64,000 bases of DNA from Roseibium aestuarii (GCF_008477545.1 NZ_VORA01000005.1:124001-188000), one strand, 5' to 3'; numbered from the stretch's first letter, positions 52,878 through 62,714 are shown. The notes: a model not told the origin generated them from the letters alone. A program made the numbers and translations.

Positions 52878-54334
52878 CCCAGGAGATACCCGGCGAGATC
52901 GTCATCGTCCGCCGCCGCGGCGGCTGGGACGAGGAGGCCCACGGACACGGGGTCTGGAAGATCGCCTATGCGGATTTCATGACCGCGATGATGGCCTTCT
53001 TCCTCGTGATGTGGCTGATCAACGTGACCGACGACAGCGTGCGGCGCGGCGTCGCCCAGTATTTCAACCCGGTGCGCCTCGCCTCCACGGCGCCGCACCA
53101 GAAGGGGCTGAACGATCCGAACGTGCCCGGCGACACCCAGGACGACGGGGCCAATGCGCCGAGCGGCGCCAAGGCGCCCGGAACGGGCACCCGGTCTTCG
53201 GAGGCCGGCCCGTCGGGCAGTGCGGAGGCCAAGTCCGGAGAGACGGCCGCCGGTCAGGGACGGGCCGGCACCTTTGCCGCGACCTTCTCGGAGACCGATC
53301 TGCTGGCCGACCCCTATGCGGTGCTGGAAAGCCTGGCGTCCGCCGTGCAGCTCGATCCCGGTCAGGGGGAGTTGCCGACCGCCATCGGCGCGGGCCAGTC
53401 CCGCGAGGCGGGCGCCCGGGGCGGCGAGGCCTTCCGGGATCCGTTCGATCCCATGTACTGGCAGTTCCTGCCAAACCGGATGCTTGGCTTCGAGGAACGC
53501 GGCGCGCAGAGCGAGGCCGCAGCCGGTGCTGCCGAAACGGCCGAGGACGGCAAGGGCGTGATGGCCCGCACCGAGATCGTTGCCGTGCCGCTGCCGCCCC
53601 AGAAGGGGGAGGGACGCGACGCGCCGTCACAAGGGTCGACTTCGGTGGCGGCGGTCGATGTGGCCGGATCCGGCCCGGCCGTCGCAGCGTCGACACAAGC
53701 GGCAGAGGATCTGGCCGATCCGGCCTTCCCGGTGCACCGGGAGATCGCGGCGGCTGCGCCTCCGACTGCCCCGAACGCCATGCCTGAGACGGCCACGCCG
53801 CCGTCACAGGTGGTCACCGCTGAGGCTCTCGTGGACCCGGCGACGGCCGAAGTGGCTGACGCACCCGAGGCAGCGGCCCTGCAGGAACAGGTGGCCGGGG
53901 TTCTGGAACGCTTCTCAGGCACGCCGCTGGAGGAAACCGCCCGCCACATTGCCGTCGCCCAGGTGGAGGATGGGGTGCTGATCTCGCTGACCGATGACCA
54001 GGACTTCGGCATGTTTGCCATCGGTTCCTCGGAGCCGCGTCCGGAGCTGGTGCGCCTGCTGCAGGAAATTGCGGGCGTGCTGAAAAGCGATGCGGGGGCG
54101 ATCGTGATCAAGGGCCACACGGATGGGCGACCCTACCGCTCGAAGACCGGCGACAACTGGCAGCTCTCCAGCGCGCGGGCCCGCATGGCGCTCTACATGC
54201 TGGAGCGCGGCGGCATTCCGGCGGCCCGGTTCGAACGGGTGGAGGGCTATGCGGATCGCGACCTGCGGCTGGCCTCCGACCCTTATGCGGCGGTGAACCG
54301 CCGGGTGGAAATCCTCTTGCGGAAGGAAGACTGA
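52874..54334 (+). CDS. motB: Flagellar stator protein MotB
   Basis: 486 residues, longer than enteric MotB because of a low-complexity Ala/Pro/Gly linker (about 75-330). The N-terminal helix WKIAYADFMTAMMAFFLVMWLIN (about 26-48) contains the proton-binding Asp. The C-terminal OmpA-like peptidoglycan domain (about 380-484) shows VIKGHTDGRPYRS and NRRVEILL. motA is not in this window. Together with MotC it couples the stator to the wall. Confidence 0.93.
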   Translation: MTQEIPGEIVIVRRRGGWDEEAHGHGVWKIAYADFMTAMMAFFLVMWLINVTDDSVRRGVAQYFNPVRLASTAPHQKGLNDPNVPGDTQDDGANAPSGAKAPGTGTRSSEAGPSGSAEAKSGETAAGQGRAGTFAATFSETDLLADPYAVLESLASAVQLDPGQGELPTAIGAGQSREAGARGGEAFRDPFDPMYWQFLPNRMLGFEERGAQSEAAAGAAETAEDGKGVMARTEIVAVPLPPQKGEGRDAPSQGSTSVAAVDVAGSGPAVAASTQAAEDLADPAFPVHREIAAAAPPTAPNAMPETATPPSQVVTAEALVDPATAEVADAPEAAALQEQVAGVLERFSGTPLEETARHIAVAQVEDGVLISLTDDQDFGMFAIGSSEPRPELVRLLQEIAGVLKSDAGAIVIKGHTDGRPYRSKTGDNWQLSSARARMALYMLERGGIPAARFERVEGYADRDLRLASDPYAAVNRRVEILLRKED

Positions 54335-55518
54335 TGACCCGGTCTGTCTTGGGCGGGCTGATGCTGCTCGCCATGCTGGTCTGTGGCGGCGCCAGTGCCC
54401 AGTCGTTCGAAACCCAGCCCTATGAAATGGTCCGCACCCTGCAGGAGCTGCAGGGGCAGGTGGCGGAAGGCAACAGCCAGGCCGTGGCGGCCCAGCGGGT
54501 GCTGCTTCTGGACATGGACGCCCGCTTTACCCGGTTGCCGGCGGAAGCCTGGCAGGACCCGCGCAACGCCCGGGCGGCGATCATTCATGTGCTGAGCGGC
54601 GGTCATCCGGCCGTGCTGCGGCGGTTGACGAGCCTTTCCCCGGCACCTGCGGTCGAACCGGCCCTGTTGCAGGCGGCGCTCGCCTATGTGGAGGGCCGGG
54701 AGAGCGATGTGGTGGTCGCCCTGGAGGGTGTCGACATCGCCGCCCTGCCGCCGGCGCTCGGCGGCCATGTGGCGCTGATCAAGGCGGCGGCCATCTTGCG
54801 GGAGGATCCGCAGGCCGCGCTGGAGGCTCTCACCCTGGCGCGCCTGCTCATGCCGGGCAGCCTGGTGGAAGAGGCGGCCCTGCGCCGGGAGATCTTCGTC
54901 TCGGGCAAGGTCGGCGACATCGAGCGGTTTCAGTCGCTGGCGATCCGTTATCTGCGGCGCTACCGGGACTCCATCTATGCCGGTGATTTCCGGCGGCGCT
55001 TCGCCCTGTCGCTCGACGCGCTGGGCTTCGGACGCAATGCGGAGAAATTCGCGCTGATCGAAGGGCTGCTGATGGAGTTCGACGCGGATACACGGCGCGA
55101 GCTCTATCTGCGGCTGGCGCGGACCGGGTTGCTCAACGGTGAGCGGCTGGTGGTGGACAAGGCCAGCGCCGAGGGCCTGAAGCTGGCGATCGACGGCTCC
55201 CACGAGGAGATGCTCTTCAAGCTCTACCGGGCGGGCTCCCTGCTCGAGATCGAGAACATCAAGGTCACCCGCGACATGCTGTGGTCCATCGACAAGGACC
55301 TCCTCACCGCTGAGGAGCGGGAGCTGATGCGGGCCATCTTCGCGGTGGTCAACTCGGTGCGCCATTTCCCCACGCCCCCGGGGCACGTGATCGGCGAGAT
55401 GGATGTCTACGAGACGCTTCTGGCGCCGAAGTCGGCGGATTGGGTGAGGCCCGGAATGACCGAGGTGGAAGACCTCATCGAAAAGACCAACGCACAGATT
55501 CAGAAGGTCGGAGGATAG
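54334..55518 (+). CDS. motC: Periplasmic motility protein MotC
   Basis: 394 residues with Sec signal (about 1-22, ASAQ) and an otherwise helical, repeat-like body (AALAYVEGRESDVVVAL ... AALEALTLARLLMPGS). Its position directly after motB (ATG overlapping the motB stop) and before motD is the Hyphomicrobiales arrangement. MotC binds MotB in the periplasm and is needed for full torque; MotE is its chaperone. Confidence 0.86.
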   Translation: MTRSVLGGLMLLAMLVCGGASAQSFETQPYEMVRTLQELQGQVAEGNSQAVAAQRVLLLDMDARFTRLPAEAWQDPRNARAAIIHVLSGGHPAVLRRLTSLSPAPAVEPALLQAALAYVEGRESDVVVALEGVDIAALPPALGGHVALIKAAAILREDPQAALEALTLARLLMPGSLVEEAALRREIFVSGKVGDIERFQSLAIRYLRRYRDSIYAGDFRRRFALSLDALGFGRNAEKFALIEGLLMEFDADTRRELYLRLARTGLLNGERLVVDKASAEGLKLAIDGSHEEMLFKLYRAGSLLEIENIKVTRDMLWSIDKDLLTAEERELMRAIFAVVNSVRHFPTPPGHVIGEMDVYETLLAPKSADWVRPGMTEVEDLIEKTNAQIQKVGG

Positions 55519-55520
55519 GA

Positions 55521-56879
55521 ATGGCCGGATCTCCCGTTGAACTCCTGCAAGGGGCCCGACCGGTCCGCAGCGACGCGCCCCGGTCGCGGGGAGAGGATCC
55601 TGCCGATCAGGATCCCGCCCGCTCCCCCTTCCGCAGCCTGCTGAAATCCCTCACAGGCGGCGATGGCGAGGCGGCGGTTCAGGCTGATGCCCCGGCCGCA
55701 CCCACCCAGGCGGCGGTGAGCGAGGACGCGGACAGTCTCGCGTCTCTTCTGGCCAGCCTTGCCGGACAGGCAGGGGCGGCCGGATCAGCGACGGCAGGAC
55801 TCCCCGGCCCCGGATCGGCCGGAGGGCTGCTGCCGGGCAGTGCCGGGACGCTGGACGGGACGCTGGCCGGGAGGCTGGAAGGTGCGCTGGATGGGGGCGA
55901 GGCCCGCATGACCGCCGCCCATGCGGGCGACGTGCTGACCCTGACCGGGGCCGGGGCGCCTGCTGCTGCAGACCCGGCCAGTGCAGCCTCCTTCACCAAG
56001 GGCGAAGGCCGGATGGCTGGGGGTGCGGCAGCGCAAGGAACGGCATCTCCCCAGGCGCAAGGCGCCGGGCAGACGCCGCCGCAGTCTGGTGCAGCCTCCA
56101 GCCCCCAGACAAGCACGACTGCGGAGGAGAGCAAGGCCAATCCCTTCGACGCCTTCGCCGTGGAACCGGAAGAGGTCAGGGCGGCGAGCCGTCCCGGCGC
56201 TGCGGATCCGGACGGAGAGCTGTCGCGGCAGATCGCCGGCACCATCAAGGTCGTGCGGCAGGAAACCCATTTCGCGCCGACGCTGCGCCTGTCTCCGGTG
56301 CAGCAGATCGGCGAGCAGATCATCGACAGCCTCAAGGGCTCCAGCTTCCTGCGGTCCTTCGACCTGCCGACCCGTACCGAGGGGCCGATCCTCAAGACGC
56401 TGGAGATCCAGCTTCAGCCGGTGGAACTGGGCAGCGTGAAGGTGCAGCTGCGCATGGTGGCGGACCGGGTCGAGGTGGTGATCCAGACGGCCCGGGAGGC
56501 GACGGCGGAGATGCTGCGCCAGGACCAGAAGCTGCTGGACCAGATGCTGAAGGCCACGGGCTACAAGTCCGACAGCGTGACCATTCAGGTGGCCGACAGC
56601 CGGATGACCGGTGCGGCGGCGAGTGCCACCGCGCAAGGCGGCGCCGCGGATGGCTCCGCCCAGCAGAACGGCTTTTCGGGTCACACGGGCGGGCAATGGG
56701 CCGGCGGCTCGGCCGGTCACTCCGGCGAGCAGGCCGGACGCCAGGATGCGGACGGGGGCGCGGACGGGCCATGGAGCCGCAGTCCGGACGGGAGCGCCGC
56801 AGATGACATTCACGAAGTCTCAGGGAGACAGGGTCATGAAACCGGTTCTGATCGCCGCGCTGGCGGCCTCTATCTCTAG
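55521..56879 (+). CDS. motD: Hook-length control protein MotD (FliK)
   Basis: 452 residues. The long N-terminal part is Ala/Gly/Pro/Ser-rich and disordered. The C-terminal Flg_hook domain (about 290-365) carries LKTLEIQLQPVELGSVKVQLRM and the following helix, as in FliK. In Sinorhizobium this gene was first named motD and later shown to set hook length. ATG 55521 has GGAGGATAGG upstream. Its 3' end overlaps the transglycosylase gene by 44 nt. Confidence 0.85.
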   Translation: MAGSPVELLQGARPVRSDAPRSRGEDPADQDPARSPFRSLLKSLTGGDGEAAVQADAPAAPTQAAVSEDADSLASLLASLAGQAGAAGSATAGLPGPGSAGGLLPGSAGTLDGTLAGRLEGALDGGEARMTAAHAGDVLTLTGAGAPAAADPASAASFTKGEGRMAGGAAAQGTASPQAQGAGQTPPQSGAASSPQTSTTAEESKANPFDAFAVEPEEVRAASRPGAADPDGELSRQIAGTIKVVRQETHFAPTLRLSPVQQIGEQIIDSLKGSSFLRSFDLPTRTEGPILKTLEIQLQPVELGSVKVQLRMVADRVEVVIQTAREATAEMLRQDQKLLDQMLKATGYKSDSVTIQVADSRMTGAAASATAQGGAADGSAQQNGFSGHTGGQWAGGSAGHSGEQAGRQDADGGADGPWSRSPDGSAADDIHEVSGRQGHETGSDRRAGGLYL

Positions 56880-57402
56880 TCTCGTGCCGGGCGGCAACGC
56901 CCGGGCCGAGATCCAGAATGCCTGCGAGAGCGAGATGGTGGAGGCCGCAAGGCTCTATGAGGTGCCGCTCGGCGTGCTTTATGCGGTCGGTCTGACTGAG
57001 ACCGGCCGGCGCGCCTCGCTTTATCCTTACGCCCTCAACATCGAGGGCAAGCCGTTGTTTCCGCCGAGCGCGGGGGCTGCCGAGCAGGACGTGATGAGCG
57101 CCCGCCGTTCCGGCCGCAAGCTGATCGACGTGGGCTGCATGCAGATCAACCTGCATTATCACGGCGAGAAGTTCCACTCTGTGCGCGAGATGCTGACCCC
57201 GCGGGCCAACGTTCGCTATGCCGCCCGCTTCCTGAAGGAGTTGCGGGTGAGCCAGGGCTCCTGGACCATGGCGGTCGCGCGCTATCACGCGGGGCCGAAC
57301 AACGATCCGGCGCAGAAGCGCTATGTGTGCCGGGTGATCACCAACATGGTGGCCACCGGCTTCGGCAAGTGGACGGACGCCTCGCGCCGCTTTTGCAGCT
57401 GA
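56836..57402 (+). CDS. Lytic transglycosylase (SLT domain) of the flagellar cluster
   Basis: 188 residues: Sec signal (about 1-24) and a small goose-lysozyme-like SLT domain. The catalytic Glu is in AVGLTETGRR, and the substrate-binding motifs DVGCMQINLHYHG and AVARYHAGPNN follow. It probably opens the peptidoglycan so the rod can pass, doing the job that FlgJ does in enterics. It overlaps motD and closes the fliF transcript; a new promoter for flgE lies in the 153-bp gap behind it. Confidence 0.88.
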   Translation: MKPVLIAALAASISSLVPGGNARAEIQNACESEMVEAARLYEVPLGVLYAVGLTETGRRASLYPYALNIEGKPLFPPSAGAAEQDVMSARRSGRKLIDVGCMQINLHYHGEKFHSVREMLTPRANVRYAARFLKELRVSQGSWTMAVARYHAGPNNDPAQKRYVCRVITNMVATGFGKWTDASRRFCS

Positions 57403-57487
57403 CGCGGGGCGATGGTCCTTCGCGGGGTCGATCGTTAAAATTTTAGTAAAAACAAATAATTGAAATAATTCAGCTTTTTCGGCTGGC

Positions 57488-57520
57488 GACAGCCTCGCGC
57501 AAGTTTCTGCCTGTTGGATG
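57488..57520 (+). promoter_or_regulatory. flgE promoter with direct-repeat box
   Basis: GACAG at 57488 and GCAAG at 57499, 11-bp period, in the shared AGCCTCGCGCAAG context. The first half lies in a small hairpin GGCTG-GCGA-CAGCC. An AT-rich stretch (57435-57480) precedes it, unlike the other boxes, and may act as an UP-type element or a second site. Confidence 0.55.
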
Positions 57521-57555
57521 GCTCCCAGATGATTTCCTAATCCGGGAGAAATTCC

Positions 57556-58833
57556 ATGGGTCTCTATGGCGTAATGCGGACCGGCGTTTCCGGCATGAAT
57601 GCCCAGTCGAGCAAGCTCGGCACCGTGGCGGACAACATCGCGAATTCGAGTACGACGGGCTACAAGCGCGCCCAGACCGAATTCTCCTCCATGATCCTGT
57701 CCCAGGGGGCCGGCACCTACAATTCCGGCGGGGTGGAGGCCAAGACCCTCTATGCCATCTCCGAGCAGGGGGCGCTGAGCTACACCACGTCCAGCCTCAA
57801 TCTGGCTGTCGACGGAAACGGGTTCTTCGTGGTCGCGAACAAGGAGGGTCTGAACCCGGCCCTGACGCGTGCCGGCGCCTTCGTGCCGGACGGGGAAGGC
57901 TTCCTGGTCAATTCCGCCGGTTACTACCTGCAAGGCTATCCGGTGACCAACGGGGCCGCGCCCGCGCCGGTCGCCAACGGTCTGGGCGGGATGGAAGCGG
58001 TCAACATCTCCCAGAGCCAGCTTGAGGCGGTGCCGACGAGTTCCGGCAAGCTCTGGGCGAACGTGCCCGAAGGGGCGGCGCTGGTGCCCGCTGCGGATCT
58101 GCCGTCGACCAACTCGCCGACGGCCAGCTACACGGCCAAGACCTCCATGGTTGTCTACGACAATCTCGGCAATGAGCTGACCCTGGACATCTACTACTCC
58201 AAGATGACGGAGACGGCCGCCGACAGCGACTGGGAAGTCACGATCTACAACGCGGCCGATGCGGCGGCGGGCGGCGGGTTCTCCTATTCGACGCCGGCGC
58301 TCTCGACCCAGACCCTGACCTTCGACGTGACCACCGGCGACCTTACAGCGGCCAGCCCGACGGACATCACCCTGACGGTGCCCAATGGCCAGACCTTCGA
58401 CATCGATCTGAGCGGCGCGACCTATCTGGCGGCGGATTTCACCGTCACCGAGGTGGACGCCAACGGCAACGCGCCGAGCGCGGTGGAAACGGTGGAGTTC
58501 GGCGACGACGGCACGCTCTATGCGCTCTACGCCAATGGCGATCGGCGCGCGATCTACCAGATCCCGCTGGCGGATGTGCCCAGCCCCGACAAGCTGACCC
58601 CGCTCTCGGGCAATCTCTATCGCATGTCGAACGACTCCGGCGACGTGCGGGTGGGCTTCCCCGGCGAGGGCGGCCTTGGCGATCTGGTGGTGGGTGCGCT
58701 GGAGGGATCCAACGTCGATCTCGCCTCCGAACTCACGAACATGATCGAATCCCAGCGTGGCTACAGCGCGAATTCGAAGGTCTTCAAGGCGGGCTCCGAC
58801 CTGCTGGAAGAACTGGTGAACCTGGTCCGCTGA
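57556..58833 (+). CDS. flgE: Flagellar hook protein FlgE
   Basis: 425 residues. N-terminal GVSGMNAQSSKLGTVADNIANSSTTGYKRAQTEF and C-terminal GSNVDLASELTNMIESQRGYSANSKVFKAGSDLLEELVNL are axial-family signatures, with a variable middle for the hook surface. GGAGAAA precedes the ATG. First gene of the hook/filament-junction operon. Confidence 0.94.
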   Translation: MGLYGVMRTGVSGMNAQSSKLGTVADNIANSSTTGYKRAQTEFSSMILSQGAGTYNSGGVEAKTLYAISEQGALSYTTSSLNLAVDGNGFFVVANKEGLNPALTRAGAFVPDGEGFLVNSAGYYLQGYPVTNGAAPAPVANGLGGMEAVNISQSQLEAVPTSSGKLWANVPEGAALVPAADLPSTNSPTASYTAKTSMVVYDNLGNELTLDIYYSKMTETAADSDWEVTIYNAADAAAGGGFSYSTPALSTQTLTFDVTTGDLTAASPTDITLTVPNGQTFDIDLSGATYLAADFTVTEVDANGNAPSAVETVEFGDDGTLYALYANGDRRAIYQIPLADVPSPDKLTPLSGNLYRMSNDSGDVRVGFPGEGGLGDLVVGALEGSNVDLASELTNMIESQRGYSANSKVFKAGSDLLEELVNLVR

Positions 58834-58867
58834 GGACCCTTGCCCTCCTGAATGACGAGTAGAAGCG

Positions 58868-60355
58868 ATGTCTCTGTCTGTTGCCCTGCAGGTTGCCCAA
58901 TCGGCCCTGAGCGCGCGCCAAACCCAGATGGCCACCGTGTCGCGCAATGTGGCGGGAGCCCAGGACGCGGGCTACACGCGCAAGTCCGTCATGCTGTCCA
59001 CGGTCACCAGCTCCAGCGGTCAGCCGGGCGGGGTGCGGGTGGACGGGATCTCCCGCACGACGGACGCGGGGCTCTATGCCACGCTGCTGCGCTCCACCTC
59101 CGTCGGCACCGCCCAGCAGGCGCTGCTCGACGGGCTGACCACGATGGCGACCACGGTGGGCGACACGGAGCTGGAGCTGTCGCCGGCCGCCCAGCTCGGC
59201 GTGTTGAAGACGGCGCTGCAGACGGCGGCCTCCGATCCCAATGACACGATCCTCGCCCAGGACCTTTTGTCCGCGGCCAGGGACATGGCGCTGAGCCTGA
59301 ACCAGGCGAGCGAGACCGTGCAGGGTGTGCGGGCGGATGCGGATGCGGCCATTGCCGACAGCGTCGACCAGATCAACAAGCTGCTGGGCCAGCTGGAGGC
59401 GCTGAACTCGGTGATCGTACGCGGCACCCAGAGCGGGGCCGACGTGACCGATGCGCTGGACAGCCGGGATCAGGTGCTTCTGTCCCTGTCGGAGGAGATC
59501 GGCATCACGACGCTCTCCCAGGGGGACGGCGGTGTCGCGGTCTACACGGACAGCGGGGTGACCCTGTTCGAGACCACGGCCCGGCCCGTGACCTTTGCTG
59601 CCACCAACACCTTCACCGCCTCCACGGTGGGAGCGGCGGTCTATATCGACGGGGTTCCGGTCATCGGTGACAATGCGGTCATGCCGATTTCCTCGGGCCG
59701 CCTTTCCGGGCTGGCCATGCTCCGGGACGAGGCCGCTCCGACCTATCAAAGCCAGCTCGACGAGATCGCCCGCGGGCTGATCGAAGCCTTCGCGGAAGCG
59801 GACCAGACGGCGGTCAATCCAGATCAGGCAGGTCTCTTCACCTGGAGCGGCGGACCGGCGGTGCCGGCAACGGCGACCCTTTCGGTCGGGCTGGCCAGCG
59901 ACATCCGGATCAACGCCAATGCGGATCCGGATCAGGGCGGTGATCTGGACCTGCTGCGCGACGGCGGCATCTCGGATCCGCTCGACCCCAACTACGACTA
60001 CAACCCGGCCGATAACGCGGGCTTTTCCGCCCGCCTGCAGGAGCTTCTGGAAAAGCTGGAAGCGCCGATGGTCTTCGACAGCACGGTGGAACTCGACCCG
60101 ACCGACAGTCTCTCCGGCTTCTCCGCTTCCTCCGTCAGCTGGATGGAGGCCCGGCGCCAGACCGTGACGGACAATCTCGAGGTGCAGTCGGTGATCGTGG
60201 CCCGGACGGCTGAAAGCCTCGGCAACGAGACGGGCGTCAACATCGACGAGGAAATGACCCGTCTCCTGGAGCTCGAGCGCGCCTATGCGGCCGCCGCCAA
60301 ACTCATTTCCGCCGTCGACAACATGCTCGACGACCTTCTTTCAGCCGCGAGGTAA
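58868..60355 (+). CDS. flgK: Hook-filament junction protein FlgK (HAP1)
   Basis: 495 residues. N-terminal SALSARQTQMATVSRNVAGAQDAGYTRKSVML and C-terminal NETGVNIDEEMTRLLELERAYAAAAKLISAVDNMLDDLL are diagnostic. The central domain is variable. It caps the hook as the base for FlgL and filament; flgL follows after 6 nt. Confidence 0.93.
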   Translation: MSLSVALQVAQSALSARQTQMATVSRNVAGAQDAGYTRKSVMLSTVTSSSGQPGGVRVDGISRTTDAGLYATLLRSTSVGTAQQALLDGLTTMATTVGDTELELSPAAQLGVLKTALQTAASDPNDTILAQDLLSAARDMALSLNQASETVQGVRADADAAIADSVDQINKLLGQLEALNSVIVRGTQSGADVTDALDSRDQVLLSLSEEIGITTLSQGDGGVAVYTDSGVTLFETTARPVTFAATNTFTASTVGAAVYIDGVPVIGDNAVMPISSGRLSGLAMLRDEAAPTYQSQLDEIARGLIEAFAEADQTAVNPDQAGLFTWSGGPAVPATATLSVGLASDIRINANADPDQGGDLDLLRDGGISDPLDPNYDYNPADNAGFSARLQELLEKLEAPMVFDSTVELDPTDSLSGFSASSVSWMEARRQTVTDNLEVQSVIVARTAESLGNETGVNIDEEMTRLLELERAYAAAAKLISAVDNMLDDLLSAAR

Positions 60356-60361
60356 CCAGCC

Positions 60362-61408
60362 ATGAAGACCACCTTTGTCTCGACCCTGTCGCTGGCCGAT
60401 ACGGCCCGCAGCCAGATGATGCGCCAGACCGCTCTCGTGGACCGGCTGCAGGTGGAGCTCTCCTCCGGCCGCAAGGCGGATGTGGGGTTGGACCTGGGCA
60501 GCCGGACCGGAGAAGCGGTGACGCTGCGCGCCGAGTTCTCGTTCCTCAACGCGATTTCCGACACCAATGCCCTGACGGCGTCGCGCCTCGACGTGTCGCA
60601 GGCGGCGCTGGGAGACATGCTCGCCAATGCGCAGGATTTCCTCGCCACGCTGATCGCGGTGCGCGACAGCGACGGCAGTGCGGCGCTGGCCCGGTCCGAG
60701 GCCATCGGCGGGCTCGACCTGCTGACGTCGCGGCTCAATACCCAGCTCAACGGCAGCTATCTGTTCGCCGGTCTCAACAGCGACGTGGCACCGGTGGCGG
60801 ATTATTCCGACCCGGCCCAGCCGAACAAGATCGCCGCCGATGCGGCCTTCCTCGGTGCCTTCGGCTTCGACCAGACCAATGCTGGCGTGTCTGGCATTTC
60901 GGCGGCGGCGATGCAGACCTATCTGGACGGGCCTTTCGCGGCGCTCTTTGCCGATCCCGCCTGGGGCACGACCTGGTCCAGCGCCACCGACGAGACGACG
61001 GTCAGCCGCATCTCCACCAGCGAGACCCTGAACAGCTCCGTCAGTGCCAACGAGGATCCGTTCCGGGAGCTGGCGCAGGTCTACACGATGATGTCGGACC
61101 TCGGGAACACGGCCCTCAACAAGGAGACCCAGAAGGTGGTGGTCGACAAGGCCATCGCGCTGCTGGGCTCGGCGATTGCCGGGGTGGTGAGCGAGATGGG
61201 GAGTCTGGGCACCGCGCAGGAGCGGGTGACGCTGGCCAGCGAACGCCTGTCGATCCAGACCGACATCCTGAATGAACGCATCAACGCGCTGGAGCTGGTC
61301 AATCTGGAGGAAACCTCCGTGCGGCTGAACACCGCCCTGACCCAGCTGGAAACCACCTACGCCATCAGTGCGCGGATCCAGCAGCTCAGCATCCTGAACT
61401 ACATCTGA
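60362..61408 (+). CDS. flgL: Hook-filament junction protein FlgL (HAP3)
   Basis: 348 residues with flagellin-like ends: an N-terminal coiled segment (DTARSQMMRQTALVDRLQVELSSGRKADVG) and a C-terminal ERLSIQTDILNERINALELVNLEETSVRLNTALTQLETTYAISARIQQLS. The central LNGSYLFAGLNSDVAPV is typical of FlgL. A GC hairpin follows before flaF. Confidence 0.92.
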   Translation: MKTTFVSTLSLADTARSQMMRQTALVDRLQVELSSGRKADVGLDLGSRTGEAVTLRAEFSFLNAISDTNALTASRLDVSQAALGDMLANAQDFLATLIAVRDSDGSAALARSEAIGGLDLLTSRLNTQLNGSYLFAGLNSDVAPVADYSDPAQPNKIAADAAFLGAFGFDQTNAGVSGISAAAMQTYLDGPFAALFADPAWGTTWSSATDETTVSRISTSETLNSSVSANEDPFRELAQVYTMMSDLGNTALNKETQKVVVDKAIALLGSAIAGVVSEMGSLGTAQERVTLASERLSIQTDILNERINALELVNLEETSVRLNTALTQLETTYAISARIQQLSILNYI

Positions 61409-61414
61409 TCGGCC

Positions 61415-61432
61415 GGCCCGCGCCGGCGGGCC
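61415..61432 (+). other. GC-rich hairpin between flgL and flaF
   Basis: GGCCCGC-GCCG-GCGGGCC, perfect 7-bp stem 6 nt after the flgL stop, no T tract. Possibly a processing or stability signal separating structural genes from the regulatory pair flaF-flbT. Confidence 0.5.
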
Positions 61433-61469
61433 CTGCCTGCGACTGCCTGTCAAAGTCAAGTGAGGTGCC

Positions 61470-61829
61470 ATGTACAGTCACTCCTACGCCGAAACCATGG
61501 ACGAGATCTGCCTGGACGAGCGAACCAACGAGGCGGAAGCCGTGGAGCTGGTGCTTGCCATGCTGATGCGCGCCGAAGCCCGGGGGACCCAGTCGCGAGA
61601 GGCCGTGGAGGCCCTGTTCAACCTGCGCCGGCTCTGGGCCTATTTCCTCGAAAGCCTGGGCGACAATGCCAACGAGCTGCCCAAGGAGCTGCGGGCCAAC
61701 CTGATTTCCATCGGGATCTGGGTGCTGCAGGAGGCCGAGCGCGTGCGTCAGGGCGAGGTCACCAGCTTCGCGGCGCTCATCGAGATCAACACCATCATCC
61801 GCGACAGTCTACGGGGAGCCGAAGCATGA
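61470..61829 (+). CDS. flaF: Flagellar biosynthesis regulator FlaF
   Basis: 119 residues, all-helical. Conserved segments AEAVELVLAMLMRAEARGTQSREAV and LRRLWAYFLESLGDNANELPKELRANLISIGIWVLQEAERV match FlaF. In Caulobacter FlaF promotes flagellin secretion/translation and opposes FlbT. It overlaps flbT by 4 nt, the usual pairing in alphaproteobacteria. Confidence 0.92.
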   Translation: MYSHSYAETMDEICLDERTNEAEAVELVLAMLMRAEARGTQSREAVEALFNLRRLWAYFLESLGDNANELPKELRANLISIGIWVLQEAERVRQGEVTSFAALIEINTIIRDSLRGAEA

Positions 61830-62302
61830 AGATCGGACTGAAGGCCGGCGAACGGCTGTTTCTCAACGGAGCGGTGATCCGGGTCGACCGGAAGACCTCC
61901 ATCGAGTTGCTCAATGACGCGGTGTTCCTGCTGGAAGCCCATGTCATGCAGCGGGAGCAGGCGACGACACCGCTGCGCCAGATCTATTTCCTGCTGCAAT
62001 CCATGGTCATGGATCCGGCCTCTGCCGGAATGATGCAGGACTTTGCCTGCGCCATGGTCGGCGTGCTGCGCGACCAGACCGGCTCGGCCGCCCTGCGGGC
62101 CGGGCTTGACGAGATCGAGGGGCTGATCGAGGGCGGGCGCTGGTTCGAGGCGATGAAGCTGGTGCGCACCCATTACGCCCACGAGGAGGCGGAGCCCTTT
62201 CCCGCCGACGTGACCCGTTGCGCAGCGAAGGCGCCGCGCAGCGACAGCCGACGCGGGACGCGCAGTGCGCCGCAGCCCCCGATCTATCTGGAAGCGGTCT
62301 GA
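61826..62302 (+). CDS. flbT: Flagellar biosynthesis repressor FlbT
   Basis: 158 residues. N-terminal LKAGERLFLNGAVIRVDRKTSIELLNDAVFLLEAHVMQ and LRQIYFLLQSMVMDP are the FlbT core. FlbT binds the 5' leader of flagellin mRNA and limits its translation until hook assembly is complete. The C-terminal 30 residues are basic and variable. The target here may be the flagellin leader hairpin at 49407-49434. Confidence 0.93.
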   Translation: MKIGLKAGERLFLNGAVIRVDRKTSIELLNDAVFLLEAHVMQREQATTPLRQIYFLLQSMVMDPASAGMMQDFACAMVGVLRDQTGSAALRAGLDEIEGLIEGGRWFEAMKLVRTHYAHEEAEPFPADVTRCAAKAPRSDSRRGTRSAPQPPIYLEAV

Positions 62303-62315
62303 AGGAGCCCGAGCC

Positions 62316-62714
62316 ATGAGCGTATCCGCAGTTTCCGCCGTGACTGAAAGCGGCACCTCCGTCAGCTCGGCGGCGCAGCAGCAGCTGACCCTCGACTACA
62401 ACGCCTTCCTGACCCTGATGATGGAGCAGATGAAGCACCAGGACCCCACCGATCCGGTGGATTCCACCGAGCAGCTCGCCCAGCTCGCCAGCTTCTCGAA
62501 TGTCGAGCAGTCGATCGAGACCAACAAGAAGCTGGAGACGATGCTGGCGAACATGTCCTTCGGCCAGGTGGACGATCTGATCGGGCGCACGGCGACCGAT
62601 GCCAGCGGTACCACGGGCATCGTCACCTCGGTGGAGGTCTATGACGACGGCACGCTTCTGGGCCTCGACAACGGCAAGGGCATCCTGCTCGGCTCCGGCG
62701 TGAAGATCTCCTGA
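62316..62714 (+). CDS. flgD: Flagellar hook capping protein FlgD
   Basis: 132 residues, the short form common in this order. LDYNAFLTLMMEQMKHQDPTDPVDSTEQLAQLASFSNVEQ is the conserved N-terminal capping domain; the C-terminal Ig-like and tudor domains are reduced to about 45 residues. GAAGGAG precedes ATG 62316. It guides hook subunit polymerisation. Confidence 0.92.
   Translation: MSVSAVSAVTESGTSVSSAAQQQLTLDYNAFLTLMMEQMKHQDPTDPVDSTEQLAQLASFSNVEQSIETNKKLETMLANMSFGQVDDLIGRTATDASGTTGIVTSVEVYDDGTLLGLDNGKGILLGSGVKIS

Noticed and set aside
56392-58947. An 851-codon minus-strand frame across motD, the transglycosylase gene and flgE
   Set aside because: It opposes three recognised flagellar genes and spans their promoter; no homology in its translation.
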